Part shown: piece after piece, positions 39,590 to 48,299 of the stretch
How the letters are laid out: every line of letters begins with the position of its first letter
How positions within the stretch are numbered: position 1 is the first letter of the stretch
DNA from: VRUE01 sp963788975
Lineage (GTDB): Bacteria; Actinomycetota; Thermoleophilia; Solirubrobacterales; 70-9
Direction of reading: 5' to 3'
DNA length: 64,000 nt
Assembly: GCA_963788975.1 (NCBI GenBank)
Contig: CAWBIJ010000004.1
Span: 1,364,001-1,428,000 of the forward strand
The notes under the pieces: generated by a model
Databases searched by the model: none
Told to the model about the DNA's origin: nothing
What the model saw: the letters and a program-made list of their open reading frames with translations, nothing else
Translations under genes and position numbers: made by a program

Positions 39590-40240
39590 GTGCCCCCCAA
39601 GACGACGACCACTAAGAAGGCCAGGGCCAAAGGCAAGACGAAGACCGGCGTCGACCAGCGCTTGGTCAAGGCTCTTGCGCACCCGCTGCGCGTTGAAATC
39701 CTTTCGATCCTCAACGATCGGATGGCAAGCCCCAATGAACTTTCCAAGGAGCTCAGCGAGGGCCTGAGCCAGGTCAGCTACCACGTCAAAGTCCTCAAGG
39801 ACTACGAGTGCATCGAACTGGTTAAAACCGAGCCGCGGCGCGGCGCGGTCGAGCACTACTACCGCGCCACCGCTCGAGCCTTCCTCACGGATCAGGATTG
39901 GCAGCGGCTTCCGGCCTCAATCAAGCCGGGAATGAGCGCTTCGTTCCTGAAATTGCTCGTGGACGACGTAGTTAGTGCTTTGCAGGACGGAACCTTCGAT
40001 GCTCGCGACGATCGACACATCAGCACCACTCCCAGCGTGCTCGATGAGCAGGGCTGGGGGGAAACAGTCGACCTGATCAATGAGACGCTCGAGCAAGTGA
40101 TCGAGATCCAGACCAAGAGCGCTTCGCGCCTCGCGAAGTCGGGCGAGGATGGCATCCGGTCGACAGTGACGCTGCTGCATTTCGAAGGACCTACTTCTTC
40201 TTCGGGCACCAAGAAGGCAAGGGCTGCAAAGAAGTCGTAA
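39590..40240 (+). CDS. ArsR-like winged-helix regulator, paralogue 3
   Basis: The product is 216 aa from GTG 39590, which has GGAGG 8 nt upstream; an in-frame GTG at 39554 is open but lacks that site. A Lys/Thr-rich N-terminal tail precedes the winged helix (VKALAHPLRVEILSILND, GLSQVSYHVKVLKDYE, VKTEPRRGAVEHYYRA). The C-terminal domain has GTFDARDDRHISTTPSVLDE, and the protein ends in another Lys-rich tail, unlike the other two paralogues. Confidence 0.85.
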   Translation: MPPKTTTTKKARAKGKTKTGVDQRLVKALAHPLRVEILSILNDRMASPNELSKELSEGLSQVSYHVKVLKDYECIELVKTEPRRGAVEHYYRATARAFLTDQDWQRLPASIKPGMSASFLKLLVDDVVSALQDGTFDARDDRHISTTPSVLDEQGWGETVDLINETLEQVIEIQTKSASRLAKSGEDGIRSTVTLLHFEGPTSSSGTKKARAAKKS

Positions 40241-40285
40241 CGATCTCGGGGGCTTGGCGGGTCTAGCTGAATAGGCTTCGCGCTC

Positions 40286-40900
40286 ATGAAGGGCGCGAAG
40301 CAGGTGCAGCACTCCCGCATTGGGCGACGGCGCGGCGCAGTCCGCGTCGTCGCCTTTTTCATCGTCGCTGCCCTGGCGGCCTTCGCCGCCGGCTGCGGCA
40401 ACGACGAGAGAGCGAGCGACGATGAAAAGGCCGCCGACGTCGAGATCCTCAACGCGGCGCTGGCTCGAGAGCTGACCGTCGCTTCCGCATACGCTCGGGG
40501 CGAGGGCCTGCTGCGCGGTCCTTATCGCGCGGTCGGGCGCGAGTTCCGCGCTCAAGCTCAGGAGCACGCTGACGCGATCACCAAGGCGGTTCGAGGCCTG
40601 GGCGGCAAAACCGACGCCGAGCAGGAAGAGCTCGACTTTGCCGGCCTCACCGATCAGGCCGACTTTCTCGCCCTCGTCTACGGGCTCGAAAACGCCGCGC
40701 TCACCGGCTACCTGGAGGCGGCGCCGCGCCTGGCGACCGAAGCCCCACGCACGCTCGCCGCCTCGATCGGCGCCAGCCATGCCCAGCACCTGGTCATCCT
40801 GCGGCAGGGCCTCGGGGCGACCCCGGCAGAGTCCGCGTCCGAGGCCTTCGAGCCCGGCGACCTGCCACCGCCCGCGCAGTTGGCTTCGCCCGGCGAGTAG
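40286..40900 (+). CDS. Ferritin-like-domain lipoprotein
   Basis: The 204-aa protein has a twin-basic lipoprotein signal (IGRRRGAVRVV) with lipobox Cys near C37 (AAGCGN). The mature part is a four-helix bundle with Glu/His residues placed as in ferritin-like domains: NAALARELTVASAYA, FRAQAQEHADAI, GLENAALTGYLEA and SHAQHLVILR. It may bind iron or manganese outside the membrane. It ends 14 bp before the MMPL gene. Confidence 0.82.
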   Translation: MKGAKQVQHSRIGRRRGAVRVVAFFIVAALAAFAAGCGNDERASDDEKAADVEILNAALARELTVASAYARGEGLLRGPYRAVGREFRAQAQEHADAITKAVRGLGGKTDAEQEELDFAGLTDQADFLALVYGLENAALTGYLEAAPRLATEAPRTLAASIGASHAQHLVILRQGLGATPAESASEAFEPGDLPPPAQLASPGE

Positions 40901-40914
40901 GCGATGATCCGCAC

Positions 40915-43116
40915 GTGACCGGCCCCCTTTACGCGATCGGCCGCTTCTGCTCGCGCCATCGCTGGCCGACGATCGCCGCCTGGCTCATCGTCGCCGTCGC
41001 CCTGGTCATCGCCGGGCAGAGCTCCGAAAGCAAAACCAACGACAACCTCACCCTGCCTGGCACCGACTCGACGATCGCCACCGAACTGCTCGAAGACAAC
41101 CTGCCCGAACAGGCCTTCGGCAACAACCCGTTGGTGATCCGCTCCGACGGAGCGCCGCTGACCAGCGCGAAATACAGCGCCGCGGTCTCGGAAACGGCGA
41201 AGCGGCTGCAGGCGATGGGCGACGTCAACTCGGCCGTCGACCCCCTCAGCCCGGCCGCAGCCGACCTCCTCAGCAAAGACAAGAAAATCGCCTACATCCC
41301 GGTCTACCTCGACGCCGGCCCCAGCGAACTGACCGAAGACCAGGCGCAGGCGGTCCTCGACGCCGGCGGGCCCGCGCGGGGGGTCGGACTGGAAACCTCG
41401 GTCGGCAGCTATGTCGGCCAGCAGCTCTCCAAACCCTCCACCGAGGTCAGCGAGGCGATCGGGCTGACCGCGGCGGTGATCATCCTCCTCTTCGCCTTCG
41501 GCACGGCGACGGCGATGGCGCTGCCGATCGTCTCCGCCGTGATCGGCCTTGCCTGTGCACTCTCGGTCATGCGCCTGCTGGAGAGCGTCGTCCAGGTGCC
41601 GAGCGTCGCGGCGACCCTGGCGACGATGATCGGTCTCGGCGTCGGGATCGACTACGCCCTCTTCATCGTCACTCGCCACAAGCTGCAGTTGCGCGACGGG
41701 ATGGAGATGCGCGAGTCGATCGCCCGCGCCACCGCGACCGCCGGTGGCGCCGTCGTCTTCGCCGGCTTCACGGTCGTGATCGCGCTCTGCTCGCTTGCCT
41801 TCGCCGGCATCCCGCTGGTCAGCACGCTCGGCTTCACTGCCGCGATCGCGGTTGTCGTCGCGGTTGCGGCTGCGACGACGCTGCTGCCCGCGATGCTCGG
41901 CGCGCTCGGACCGCGGATCGACTCGCTGCGGGTCCAGCTCGGCAAGACTCACCCCGACGACCATCAGCCTCACGGCTGGCGGCGCTGGGCCAGCGGGGTC
42001 GCCAGCCGGCCCTGGCGCTCCGCCCTCGCGGCCCTCGCTGTTCTGGTCGTGCTCTCGCTGCCGATCTTCGAACTCGAGCTGGGGCAGAACGACATCAGCG
42101 CCCTGCCCAAGTCGACGACGGCGCGGCAGGCTTACGACGGGCTCACCGAGGGCTTCGGACCGGGGGTCAACGGCCCACTGCTGATCGCCGCCGAGTTCGA
42201 CGACGCGAGGGAAGCGAAAGAAGCGATGCCGAGGCTGGCGAAAGCAATCGACGGCGCCCCCGACGTCGCCACCGTCTCCCCGCCGACCTTCGACGGGAAA
42301 GGCACGGTGGCGGTCTTCTCGGCGATCTCGAAATCGCCGCCCTGGGGCGATGCCACCGTCGACCTGGTCGAAGAGCTCCGCGAGACGACGATCCCGGAAG
42401 GTCTCACCGGCAGCGAAGGCGCTGCGTACGTCGGCGGCCAGACCGCCGGCTACATCGACCTCGCCACGCAGATCAGCGACAAGCTGCCGCTGATGATCGG
42501 GATCGTCGTCGGACTCAGCTTCCTCGTCCTCCTGCTCGCCTTCCGCTCGCTGCTGGTGCCGGTCAAGGCGGCCGCGATGAACCTGCTCTCGGTTGCCGCC
42601 GCCTACGGCGTGGTGACCGCGGTCTTCCAGCTCGGTTGGGGCTCGTCGCTGATCGGGCTCGACCACTCGATCCCGATCGTCAGCTTCGTGCCGCTCTTGA
42701 TGTTCGCGATCCTCTTCGGGCTCTCGATGGACTACGAGGTCTTCCTGTTGACGCAGATGCGGGAGCACTACAAGCAGACCGGCGACGCCCGCCGCGCGGT
42801 GGTCGAAGGGCTGGCCAACACCGGCCGCGTGATCACCTCGGCGGCGGCGATCATGGTCTGCGTCTTCACCAGCTTCGTCCTCAACGGCAACCCGGTGGTG
42901 AAGGAGTTCGGGGTGGGGCTGGCGGTGGCGATCGCGATCGACGCGACCCTGGTCCGCTGTCTGCTGGTGCCGGCGATCATGGTCCTGCTAGGCCGTCGCG
43001 CCTGGTGGCTGCCGGGCTGGATGGATCGCTTTCTCCCGCATGTCAGCATCGAGGGCGAGGAATACTTCGCCAAGCGCGACGCGGCTCGCGCCGCCGCTGG
43101 CGAGGCGGCAGACTGA
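40915..43116 (+). CDS. MMPL/RND-family transporter
   Basis: The 733-aa protein has about twelve helices in two repeats of one plus five, each preceded by a large extracytoplasmic domain. Features are GLGVGIDYALFIVTRHKLQL and FGLSMDYEVFLLTQMREHYK, the paired Asp-Tyr proton-relay motifs of MmpL proteins. These export lipids or drugs. It starts with GTG at 40915 and lies between the ferritin-like and pgsA genes. Confidence 0.93.
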   Translation: MTGPLYAIGRFCSRHRWPTIAAWLIVAVALVIAGQSSESKTNDNLTLPGTDSTIATELLEDNLPEQAFGNNPLVIRSDGAPLTSAKYSAAVSETAKRLQAMGDVNSAVDPLSPAAADLLSKDKKIAYIPVYLDAGPSELTEDQAQAVLDAGGPARGVGLETSVGSYVGQQLSKPSTEVSEAIGLTAAVIILLFAFGTATAMALPIVSAVIGLACALSVMRLLESVVQVPSVAATLATMIGLGVGIDYALFIVTRHKLQLRDGMEMRESIARATATAGGAVVFAGFTVVIALCSLAFAGIPLVSTLGFTAAIAVVVAVAAATTLLPAMLGALGPRIDSLRVQLGKTHPDDHQPHGWRRWASGVASRPWRSALAALAVLVVLSLPIFELELGQNDISALPKSTTARQAYDGLTEGFGPGVNGPLLIAAEFDDAREAKEAMPRLAKAIDGAPDVATVSPPTFDGKGTVAVFSAISKSPPWGDATVDLVEELRETTIPEGLTGSEGAAYVGGQTAGYIDLATQISDKLPLMIGIVVGLSFLVLLLAFRSLLVPVKAAAMNLLSVAAAYGVVTAVFQLGWGSSLIGLDHSIPIVSFVPLLMFAILFGLSMDYEVFLLTQMREHYKQTGDARRAVVEGLANTGRVITSAAAIMVCVFTSFVLNGNPVVKEFGVGLAVAIAIDATLVRCLLVPAIMVLLGRRAWWLPGWMDRFLPHVSIEGEEYFAKRDAARAAAGEAAD

Positions 43117-43123
43117 GGGACCG

Positions 43124-43693
43124 GTGTTCCCGCTCAACCTGCCCAACGTCCTGACGATGCTGAGGATCCTCGCGGTGCCGGTCGTCGTCGTCGCGCTGCT
43201 GGGAGAGACGCCGAACGGCGACACCCTCGCCGCCGTCGTCTTCGCCCTGGCGGCGCTGACCGACGGCCTCGACGGCTACTTCGCCCGCTCGCGCGACGCC
43301 GTCACCACCTTCGGCAAGCTGATGGACCCGATCGCCGACAAGCTGCTGGTTGCCGCGGCGCTGGTCTCGCTGGTCTCGCTCGACCGGCTCGCCGCCTGGG
43401 TGGCGATGGTGATCATCGCCCGCGAGTTCGCGGTCACGCTGATGCGCGCGGTCGCGGTCGAGCGCGGCATCGTGATCGCCGCCAGCTGGCTGGGCAAGGT
43501 GAAGACGGTGTTGCAGATCGCCGCCGTCTTCGCCCTGATTGCCGCCAACCCCTCGCCGGCTTGGGTAGACGCCCTCGTCTACCTGGCGGTCGCCGCCACC
43601 GTGATCAGCGGGGCTGACTACTTCTTCGGCCTGCGCAAGCGAATCGAGGCCGAGCGCCAGGCACGAGCGGCGGCCAAAGCCGAGCCCAGCTGA
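43124..43693 (+). CDS. pgsA: CDP-diacylglycerol-glycerol-3-phosphate 3-phosphatidyltransferase
   Basis: It makes phosphatidylglycerol phosphate for membrane lipids. The 189-aa integral membrane protein has the CDP-alcohol phosphatidyltransferase motif DGLDGYFARSRDAV...GKLMDPIADK. The opening NLPNVLTMLRILAVPVVVV is typical of PgsA. GTG 43124 lies 7 bp after the MMPL stop, so the genes form an operon. Confidence 0.93.
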   Translation: MFPLNLPNVLTMLRILAVPVVVVALLGETPNGDTLAAVVFALAALTDGLDGYFARSRDAVTTFGKLMDPIADKLLVAAALVSLVSLDRLAAWVAMVIIAREFAVTLMRAVAVERGIVIAASWLGKVKTVLQIAAVFALIAANPSPAWVDALVYLAVAATVISGADYFFGLRKRIEAERQARAAAKAEPS

Positions 43694-43808
43694 CGCTTGG
43701 TCTCGCGACTTGCCTCCGTAACTGAATTCTGAGATTTCGTGCGCCACACGCGCGCCGATAAGCGGAAGCATTGGTCACCATCGCTCTCGCTTCCGACAGC
43801 CCCAGTCC

Positions 43809-43847
43809 GCAACGTTTTAAGCACCTATTGGGTGTTCAAAACGTTGC
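43809..43847. repeat. Hairpin repeat, left copy, before AbiEi/DUF559 gene
   Basis: GCAACGTTTT (43809-43818) and AAAACGTTGC (43838-43847) form a perfect 10-bp stem, extended by AGCACC/GGGTGT. A related copy lies at 44741-44779 just after the next gene. The 24-nt block 43824-43847 differs at two positions from 44756-44779. Confidence 0.8.
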
Positions 43848-43872
43848 AGCCGGCGATGCGGCGACTGCGAGT

Positions 43873-44739
43873 GTGCGCGAACTGGCTGAGCACCAGCACG
43901 GGGTCGTTTCTCTTCGGCAGCTCGTCGCTCTCGGTCTCGCGAGAGGGCTCGTCCGCAAACGGGTCGAACGGGGTCTACTGATCCCCGTCCACCGAGGTGT
44001 CTTCGCGCTTGGTCATCGCCGCATCGGACTCAAGGGTGAATGGATGGCAGCTGTTCTTGCCTGCGGACCAGGCGCCGTTCTCTCCTACGGCAGTGCCGCG
44101 CATCTCTGGAACGTCCGAGGCTCACGCGGGCCGATCGAGGTAACCCGGATCTCAGGGCACAGGCGACCGCACGGCATTCGTCTCCACCAGACTCGCTCCT
44201 TGTCTCCTGATGACATCCGGATTGAGGAAGGCATTCCGGTGACTTCGCTCGAGCGGACACTGCTCGACGTTGCCTCGCGACTCGCCGACCGTCAGCTGGA
44301 GCACGATCTGGTCGCTACAGAGAGGAGCGGGCTGCTGCGCTGGGAGGAACTGGGACGTGTGCTGGAAGAGGGGCGCGGAAGACCCGGCCTGAGACGCCTG
44401 AAGCGCGTGTCCCAGCGAGTCGACCCGCGCGCCGTCGAGGCTCGCAGTCCCCTAGAGGTCGACTTCCTCTCGCTGTGTAGGGAAGCGGGCTTGCCACTTC
44501 CTCAAATCAACGTTTTCGTGGAGGGTCGCCTCGTTGATTTCTTCTGGCCAGACAGGCGCGTTGTGGTTGAAACCGACGGCTACCGCTACCACAACGATCG
44601 CCCCGCCTTCGAGCGGGATCACGAATCGACCGCCGCGTTGATGGCGGCCGGCTACATAGTTCTCCGCGCCACCCATCGGATGATCGAGCGCGACCCCGCC
44701 ACCTTCCTGAGCCTTGTCCGCAAGTCCCTCCAGATGTAA
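43873..44739 (+). CDS. AbiEi-like antitoxin domain/DUF559 nuclease-like protein
   Basis: This protein of about 288 aa has an N-terminal AbiEi-type winged helix (GVVSLRQLVALGLARGLV, then VHRGVFALGH) and a C-terminal DUF559 domain of the PD-(D/E)XK nuclease fold (RLVDFFWPDRRVVVETDGYR, FERDHESTAALMAAGY). No separate AbiEii partner is adjacent. The frame is open from TTG 43771, but that segment overlaps the hairpin repeat, so GTG 43873 is preferred. The gene is bracketed by two copies of the repeat, which may indicate mobility. Confidence 0.82.
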   Translation: MRELAEHQHGVVSLRQLVALGLARGLVRKRVERGLLIPVHRGVFALGHRRIGLKGEWMAAVLACGPGAVLSYGSAAHLWNVRGSRGPIEVTRISGHRRPHGIRLHQTRSLSPDDIRIEEGIPVTSLERTLLDVASRLADRQLEHDLVATERSGLLRWEELGRVLEEGRGRPGLRRLKRVSQRVDPRAVEARSPLEVDFLSLCREAGLPLPQINVFVEGRLVDFFWPDRRVVVETDGYRYHNDRPAFERDHESTAALMAAGYIVLRATHRMIERDPATFLSLVRKSLQM

Positions 44740-44740
44740 T

Positions 44741-44779
44741 GCAACCCGTTTGCGCCCTATCGGGTGCTCAAAACGTTGC
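44741..44779. repeat. Hairpin repeat, right copy, after AbiEi/DUF559 gene
   Basis: This copy begins 1 bp after the AbiEi/DUF559 stop and ends 8 bp from the convergent folE2 stop. The shared 24-nt block is 44756-44779. The left arm is less regular (GCAACCCGTTTG). It could be a bidirectional terminator or the right end of an element. Confidence 0.75.
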
Positions 44780-44787
44780 GCGTCGGG

Positions 44788-45795
44788 TTAGGAAGTGGTC
44801 GGCACCTCGAGCCACTCCCTGACCGTTGTGTGGTGCAGTTGATGCTCGCCGCCATCGAGCTCGCGGCGCAGGTCCTCGAGCGTGCCGTAGCGCTCCGCCA
44901 CCACGTTGTGGCGGTGGATCGTCTCCAGGTTCTCCTGGCGGGCCATGACGAAGGCCTCGCCCGGTAGCTCGGCGTAGCCCTCAACCACGCGCCGCACCAT
45001 CTCCCGCACGCAGTCCTCTACGAAGCGGGGCTGGGCGTGCGCCTTGGCGACCACGGCGAGCTCGTCGGGGCGCTTCATCAGCTCGTAGATCTCCGAGCTC
45101 ATCGAGCCCTCGACGATGCGCAGCAGCTCGGGCGCGTCGATCCAGGCCTCACCGCCCTCGGGGCAGCCGACGTAGAGGGTGCCGATGCCGCGCTGGTTGT
45201 GGGTTGCGACCGGGACGGCGGCCAGCACCCGCTCGATCTGGTCGACGTCGAAGCCGTCGGCAGCGAGCCGCTCGCGGCCCAGCTCGGCGACCATCTCCTG
45301 CGCGCAGGGACAGGCGGTCATGCCCTGGGCCTGGACCCCGGTCAGGGTTCGCGTGCCTCGCTCCGAGGCGACCGCGGTGCCGAGTAGGACGTAGATCTCC
45401 TGCGTCGCCTGGCCGGTCGCCGGGGTGGTCGCGATCTCGGGATAGCGGGCGGTGACCGAGACCTCGGCCCGCCGCCCATCCTGGCGCTCGCGAACCCGCT
45501 GGGCGATGTGGGCGGCGAGGATCTCGGCGCGGAAGGCCTCGCCGAGCACGACCTCGTCGATCGCCTCGCCGACGATCTCCTCGAAGCGGGACATGTGGAC
45601 GCCGGCCTGGCGCGGCTCGAGGTCGACGAAGCACTCGAAGTCAGCGTGGTAGAGGTTCTCGGTTCCGTCGGCCTTGACCCGGATCACCTTCTCGACACCG
45701 GTGACGCCGACTCGCGAGAGGCTGACCTGGGTGGCGGGGACTCGGGCCTGCACGTCGGGGGCGGTCAGCGGGGGAGTTATCGCGTTGGTGGCCAT
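44788..45795 (-). CDS. folE2: GTP cyclohydrolase FolE2 (type IB)
   Basis: It converts GTP to dihydroneopterin triphosphate for folate synthesis, using a metal other than the zinc site of FolE1. The 335-aa protein has DVQARVPATQVSLSRVGVTG at the start, GVHMSRFEEIVGEAIDEV, and the metal-site Cys in MTACPCAQEMVAE. ATG 45795 is chosen by homology. No other folate gene is nearby. It is divergent from the sigma factor gene. Confidence 0.92.
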   Translation of the reverse strand: MATNAITPPLTAPDVQARVPATQVSLSRVGVTGVEKVIRVKADGTENLYHADFECFVDLEPRQAGVHMSRFEEIVGEAIDEVVLGEAFRAEILAAHIAQRVRERQDGRRAEVSVTARYPEIATTPATGQATQEIYVLLGTAVASERGTRTLTGVQAQGMTACPCAQEMVAELGRERLAADGFDVDQIERVLAAVPVATHNQRGIGTLYVGCPEGGEAWIDAPELLRIVEGSMSSEIYELMKRPDELAVVAKAHAQPRFVEDCVREMVRRVVEGYAELPGEAFVMARQENLETIHRHNVVAERYGTLEDLRRELDGGEHQLHHTTVREWLEVPTTS

Positions 45796-45850
45796 GGCCC
45801 TGAAGGGTAGGCGAGCAGCGCCGTCGGCCGGGTGCTGCTCAGCTCTCAGC

Positions 45851-47065
45851 ATGCCTATACTTTGTCGCGGTCGGAGCATTGGGGCCCGACCCCCCGGCCA
45901 GGGGAGAGGTTGCACCGGAGGCAGTCAGATCGAACCTTTGGGGACGGTCCCGCAAGGACTGGATCAGGATTCGGGAGAGTCGCCGCTCCTCTTGGAGTCG
46001 GATGAGCTCCGCAGCCTGATCGCGCTGGGCCGCGAACGGGGCTACCTCACCTTCGAGCAGATCTCCAGCACGCTGGAGGAGGTCGATGTGACCAAGGAGC
46101 AGGTGGCTGGCCTCCACGCCCACCTGGTCGAGAGCGGCGTCGAAGTGGTCGCCGAGAACGGCGCCGGCGCCGAGAAAGGGCAGCGCGTCCCGGCGACCAA
46201 CGGCCGGGTCAAGAAAGAGGAGCTCGACCTCACGGTCGAACCGAGCCTCGACTCGCTGCGCCTCTACCTGCGTTCGATCGGCCAGGTCGAGCTGCTGACC
46301 GCGGCTGAGGAGGTCGAACTGGCAAAACGGATCGAGCGCGGCGACATGCTGGCCAAGCGGCAGATGGTCGAAGCCAACCTGCGGCTGGTCGTCTCGATCG
46401 CCAAGGGCTACCTCGGCCGCGGCCTAGGCTTCCTTGACCTGATCCAGGAGGGCTCGCTGGGCCTGATCCGGGCGGTTGAGAAGTTCGACTACCGGCGCGG
46501 CTACAAGTTCTCCACCTACGCCACCTGGTGGATCCGCCAGGCGGTGACGCGGGCGATCGCCGACAAGGCGCGGACGATCCGCATCCCGGTTCACATGGTC
46601 GAGAAGCTGAACCGGGTCGCCCACGTCGAACGCCAGCTCGTGCAGCGGCTCGGCCGTGAGCCCGAGCCGGCCGAGATTGCCGGCGAGCTGCAGTGGCAGC
46701 TCGAGGACGTGCGGGAGATGCTGCGCTTTGCCCAGACGCCGGTCTCGCTGGAGAAGCCGGTCGGCGACGAGGACGACTCCGAGCTCGGCGACTTCGTCGC
46801 CGATGACGCCAGCACCGAGCCCTTCGAGGAAGCGAGCGAGCACCTGCAGCGCGAGGGCGTCCGCCGGGCGCTCGACTCGTTGCCCGAACGTGAGCGCCAG
46901 GTGATCGAGCTGCGCTACGGCCTCTCCGGCTTCGAGCCGCTGACCCTGGAGGAGGTCGGCAACACCTTCGGCGTCACCCGCGAGCGCATCCGCCAGATCG
47001 AGAGCAGCACGCTGAAGAAGCTGCAGTGCATGCCGGAGGCCCAGATGCTGCGCGAGGCTTCCTGA
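45851..47065 (+). CDS. RNA polymerase sigma factor, RpoD-like (principal type)
   Basis: The sigma-70 protein has an N-terminal region 1.1-like segment (SDELRSLIALGRERGYLTFE), region 1.2 (DSLRLYLRSIGQVELL), region 2 (VEANLRLVVSIAKGYLGRGL, KFDYRRGYKFSTYATWWIRQ), region 3, and region 4 (LPERERQVIELRYGLSG, GVTRERIRQIES). That full set fits a principal sigma factor. The start is uncertain: ATG 45851 overlaps a -10-like TATACT, in-frame TTG lies at 45938, and the best GGAGG site lies 7 nt before an in-frame ATC at 45929. The stop falls in a large hairpin. Confidence 0.93.
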   Translation: MPILCRGRSIGARPPGQGRGCTGGSQIEPLGTVPQGLDQDSGESPLLLESDELRSLIALGRERGYLTFEQISSTLEEVDVTKEQVAGLHAHLVESGVEVVAENGAGAEKGQRVPATNGRVKKEELDLTVEPSLDSLRLYLRSIGQVELLTAAEEVELAKRIERGDMLAKRQMVEANLRLVVSIAKGYLGRGLGFLDLIQEGSLGLIRAVEKFDYRRGYKFSTYATWWIRQAVTRAIADKARTIRIPVHMVEKLNRVAHVERQLVQRLGREPEPAEIAGELQWQLEDVREMLRFAQTPVSLEKPVGDEDDSELGDFVADDASTEPFEEASEHLQREGVRRALDSLPERERQVIELRYGLSGFEPLTLEEVGNTFGVTRERIRQIESSTLKKLQCMPEAQMLREAS

Positions 47066-47161
47066 CGGTCGGAGAGACCGTCATGCGGCGTCCTCGGTCG
47101 CTCATGTGCAGAGCACACTTCGCTCCCTGCGTCCTTGCCTGACAGTCCCTCCGACCGTCAG
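47062..47161. terminator. Stop-codon hairpin enclosing conserved 50-nt repeat, copy 2
   Basis: A 21-bp stem with two mismatches pairs 47062-47082 with 47141-47161. Each arm contains a stop codon: that of the sigma factor on the left and of the convergent nitroreductase-like gene on the right. The loop carries the 50-nt repeat (47088-47137) also found at 18062-18111. A bidirectional terminator is the likely role. Confidence 0.78.
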
Positions 47162-47616
47162 GCTGGCTCGAGCACGATGACCAGCGCTTTGCGGTCGAGC
47201 TTCTCCTGGTAGTCGTCGAAGCCGGCGTACTGCTCGTTGTGCTTGCGCCAGAGGCCTGTGCGCTCCTCGCCCTCGGCGATCCGGGCTCGCACCGGGTAGC
47301 GGCGGCGGCCGACCTCGACTTCGGCCTCGGGGTTCGCCTGCAGGTTCAGGGACCAGGCGGGGACGCGAGCGTTGCCCGCGTTGGTGTTGATGACGACGAC
47401 GTTCTCGCCGTCTCGCAGGTAGACGATCGGCGCTGTGCGCTTCTGCCCGGACTTGCGTCCAGTAGTGGTGAGGAGAAGGACGGGGGCGCGGTTCACCTTC
47501 CCGCCTATGCGCCCTCCGCTGACGCGGTAGAGCGGCACGTTGAGCTTCCCGGTCCAGCGCAAGCCGGTCGCTCCCAGCGAGTTCGAGATTCGCGCCACTG
47601 TGCGATCGTTCGGCAC
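47158..47616 (-). CDS. Nitroreductase/deazaflavin (F420)-dependent oxidoreductase family protein
   Basis: The 152-aa DDN-like split-barrel protein has VLLLTTTGRKSGQKRTAPIV, VVVINTNAGNARVPAWSLNL and QANPEAEVEV, the F420-binding region. It is related to the protein at 26130-26636 but diverged. The substrate is unknown. It converges on the sigma factor gene and shares the hairpin terminator. Confidence 0.88.
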   Translation of the reverse strand: MPNDRTVARISNSLGATGLRWTGKLNVPLYRVSGGRIGGKVNRAPVLLLTTTGRKSGQKRTAPIVYLRDGENVVVINTNAGNARVPAWSLNLQANPEAEVEVGRRRYPVRARIAEGEERTGLWRKHNEQYAGFDDYQEKLDRKALVIVLEPA

Positions 47617-47702
47617 GGCGCGAGTATCTCAGTCCGGATGCTTTTTCGGCGCATGGCCGAGGAAGGCGCCCCGGCTTCCATCTAGAATTGTCTTTATCTC
47701 CT

Positions 47703-47785
47703 GGGGGAGTGTCCGAGTGGTTAAAGGAGATCGGCTGTAAACCGATTGGCTCTGTCCTACGCAGGTTCGAATCCTGCCTCCCCCA
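47703..47785 (+). tRNA. tRNA-Tyr (GTA anticodon)
   Basis: The 83-nt class II tRNA has acceptor GGGGGAG/CTCCCCC, an anticodon stem ATCGG/CCGAT with loop CTGTAAA (anticodon GUA), a long variable arm, and T-arm GCAGG-TTCGAAT-CCTGC. CCA is not encoded. A nuclease-like gene ends 2 bp beyond its 3' end on the other strand. Confidence 0.96.
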
Positions 47786-47786
47786 T

Positions 47787-48212
47787 TTAGCTCGCGACGC
47801 GCACGCATGACGGTTGCGAATCCACCTCAAATTTCGCGTACTTTGGGCCGCCGAGAATCAGCGCTGACTGTCCTCCCACCTCGGTTGAGGGAATGAACCA
47901 GGCACGACCGTCAGAGACGAGGACGAAGAGGTAGTCGTAACGCTGCGCGGTGAGCTTCTTCACGATGCCGTTCCAGCTCTGGTTCCCACCACGGGTGCAA
48001 ATCGCGACTTGCCATCGTTCGCGTCGGGCCACGGTCGAAGTCTTCATTTGCACTCGCAGGAGGGAGCCATCCCGCTCCGCAACCAGGTCGCAATCTGGGC
48101 TGTGGCCGAATGGAACCCAAACGCCATATCCAGCCTGGATCAGCCAACTTGCTGCGACCGCCTCGCCGATGGCTCCTTGCTGCCTAGGGTTGGATTGCCG
48201 GAGAGCAAGCAC
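47787..48212 (-). CDS. PD-(D/E)XK endonuclease-like protein (group I intron homing nuclease type)
   Basis: The 141-aa protein has GAIGEAVAASWLIQAGYGVW, then HSPDCDLVAERDGSLLRVQMKTS, an E...D...QxK arrangement typical of PD-(D/E)XK nucleases related to intron endonucleases such as I-Ssp6803I. Codons are less GC-biased than neighbours, suggesting transfer. It abuts tRNA-Tyr, a common integration site. No intron is present in the tRNA. It starts with GTG at 48212. Confidence 0.78.
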   Translation of the reverse strand: MLALRQSNPRQQGAIGEAVAASWLIQAGYGVWVPFGHSPDCDLVAERDGSLLRVQMKTSTVARRERWQVAICTRGGNQSWNGIVKKLTAQRYDYLFVLVSDGRAWFIPSTEVGGQSALILGGPKYAKFEVDSQPSCVRVAS

Positions 48213-48299
48213 AAACCCATGTTCGCATGGGCCTCAGACGAAAAGTTTCGGCAGATGAGAGGCATCGTCTAAGTCGAGGCCATACGAGATGATGCGTTG

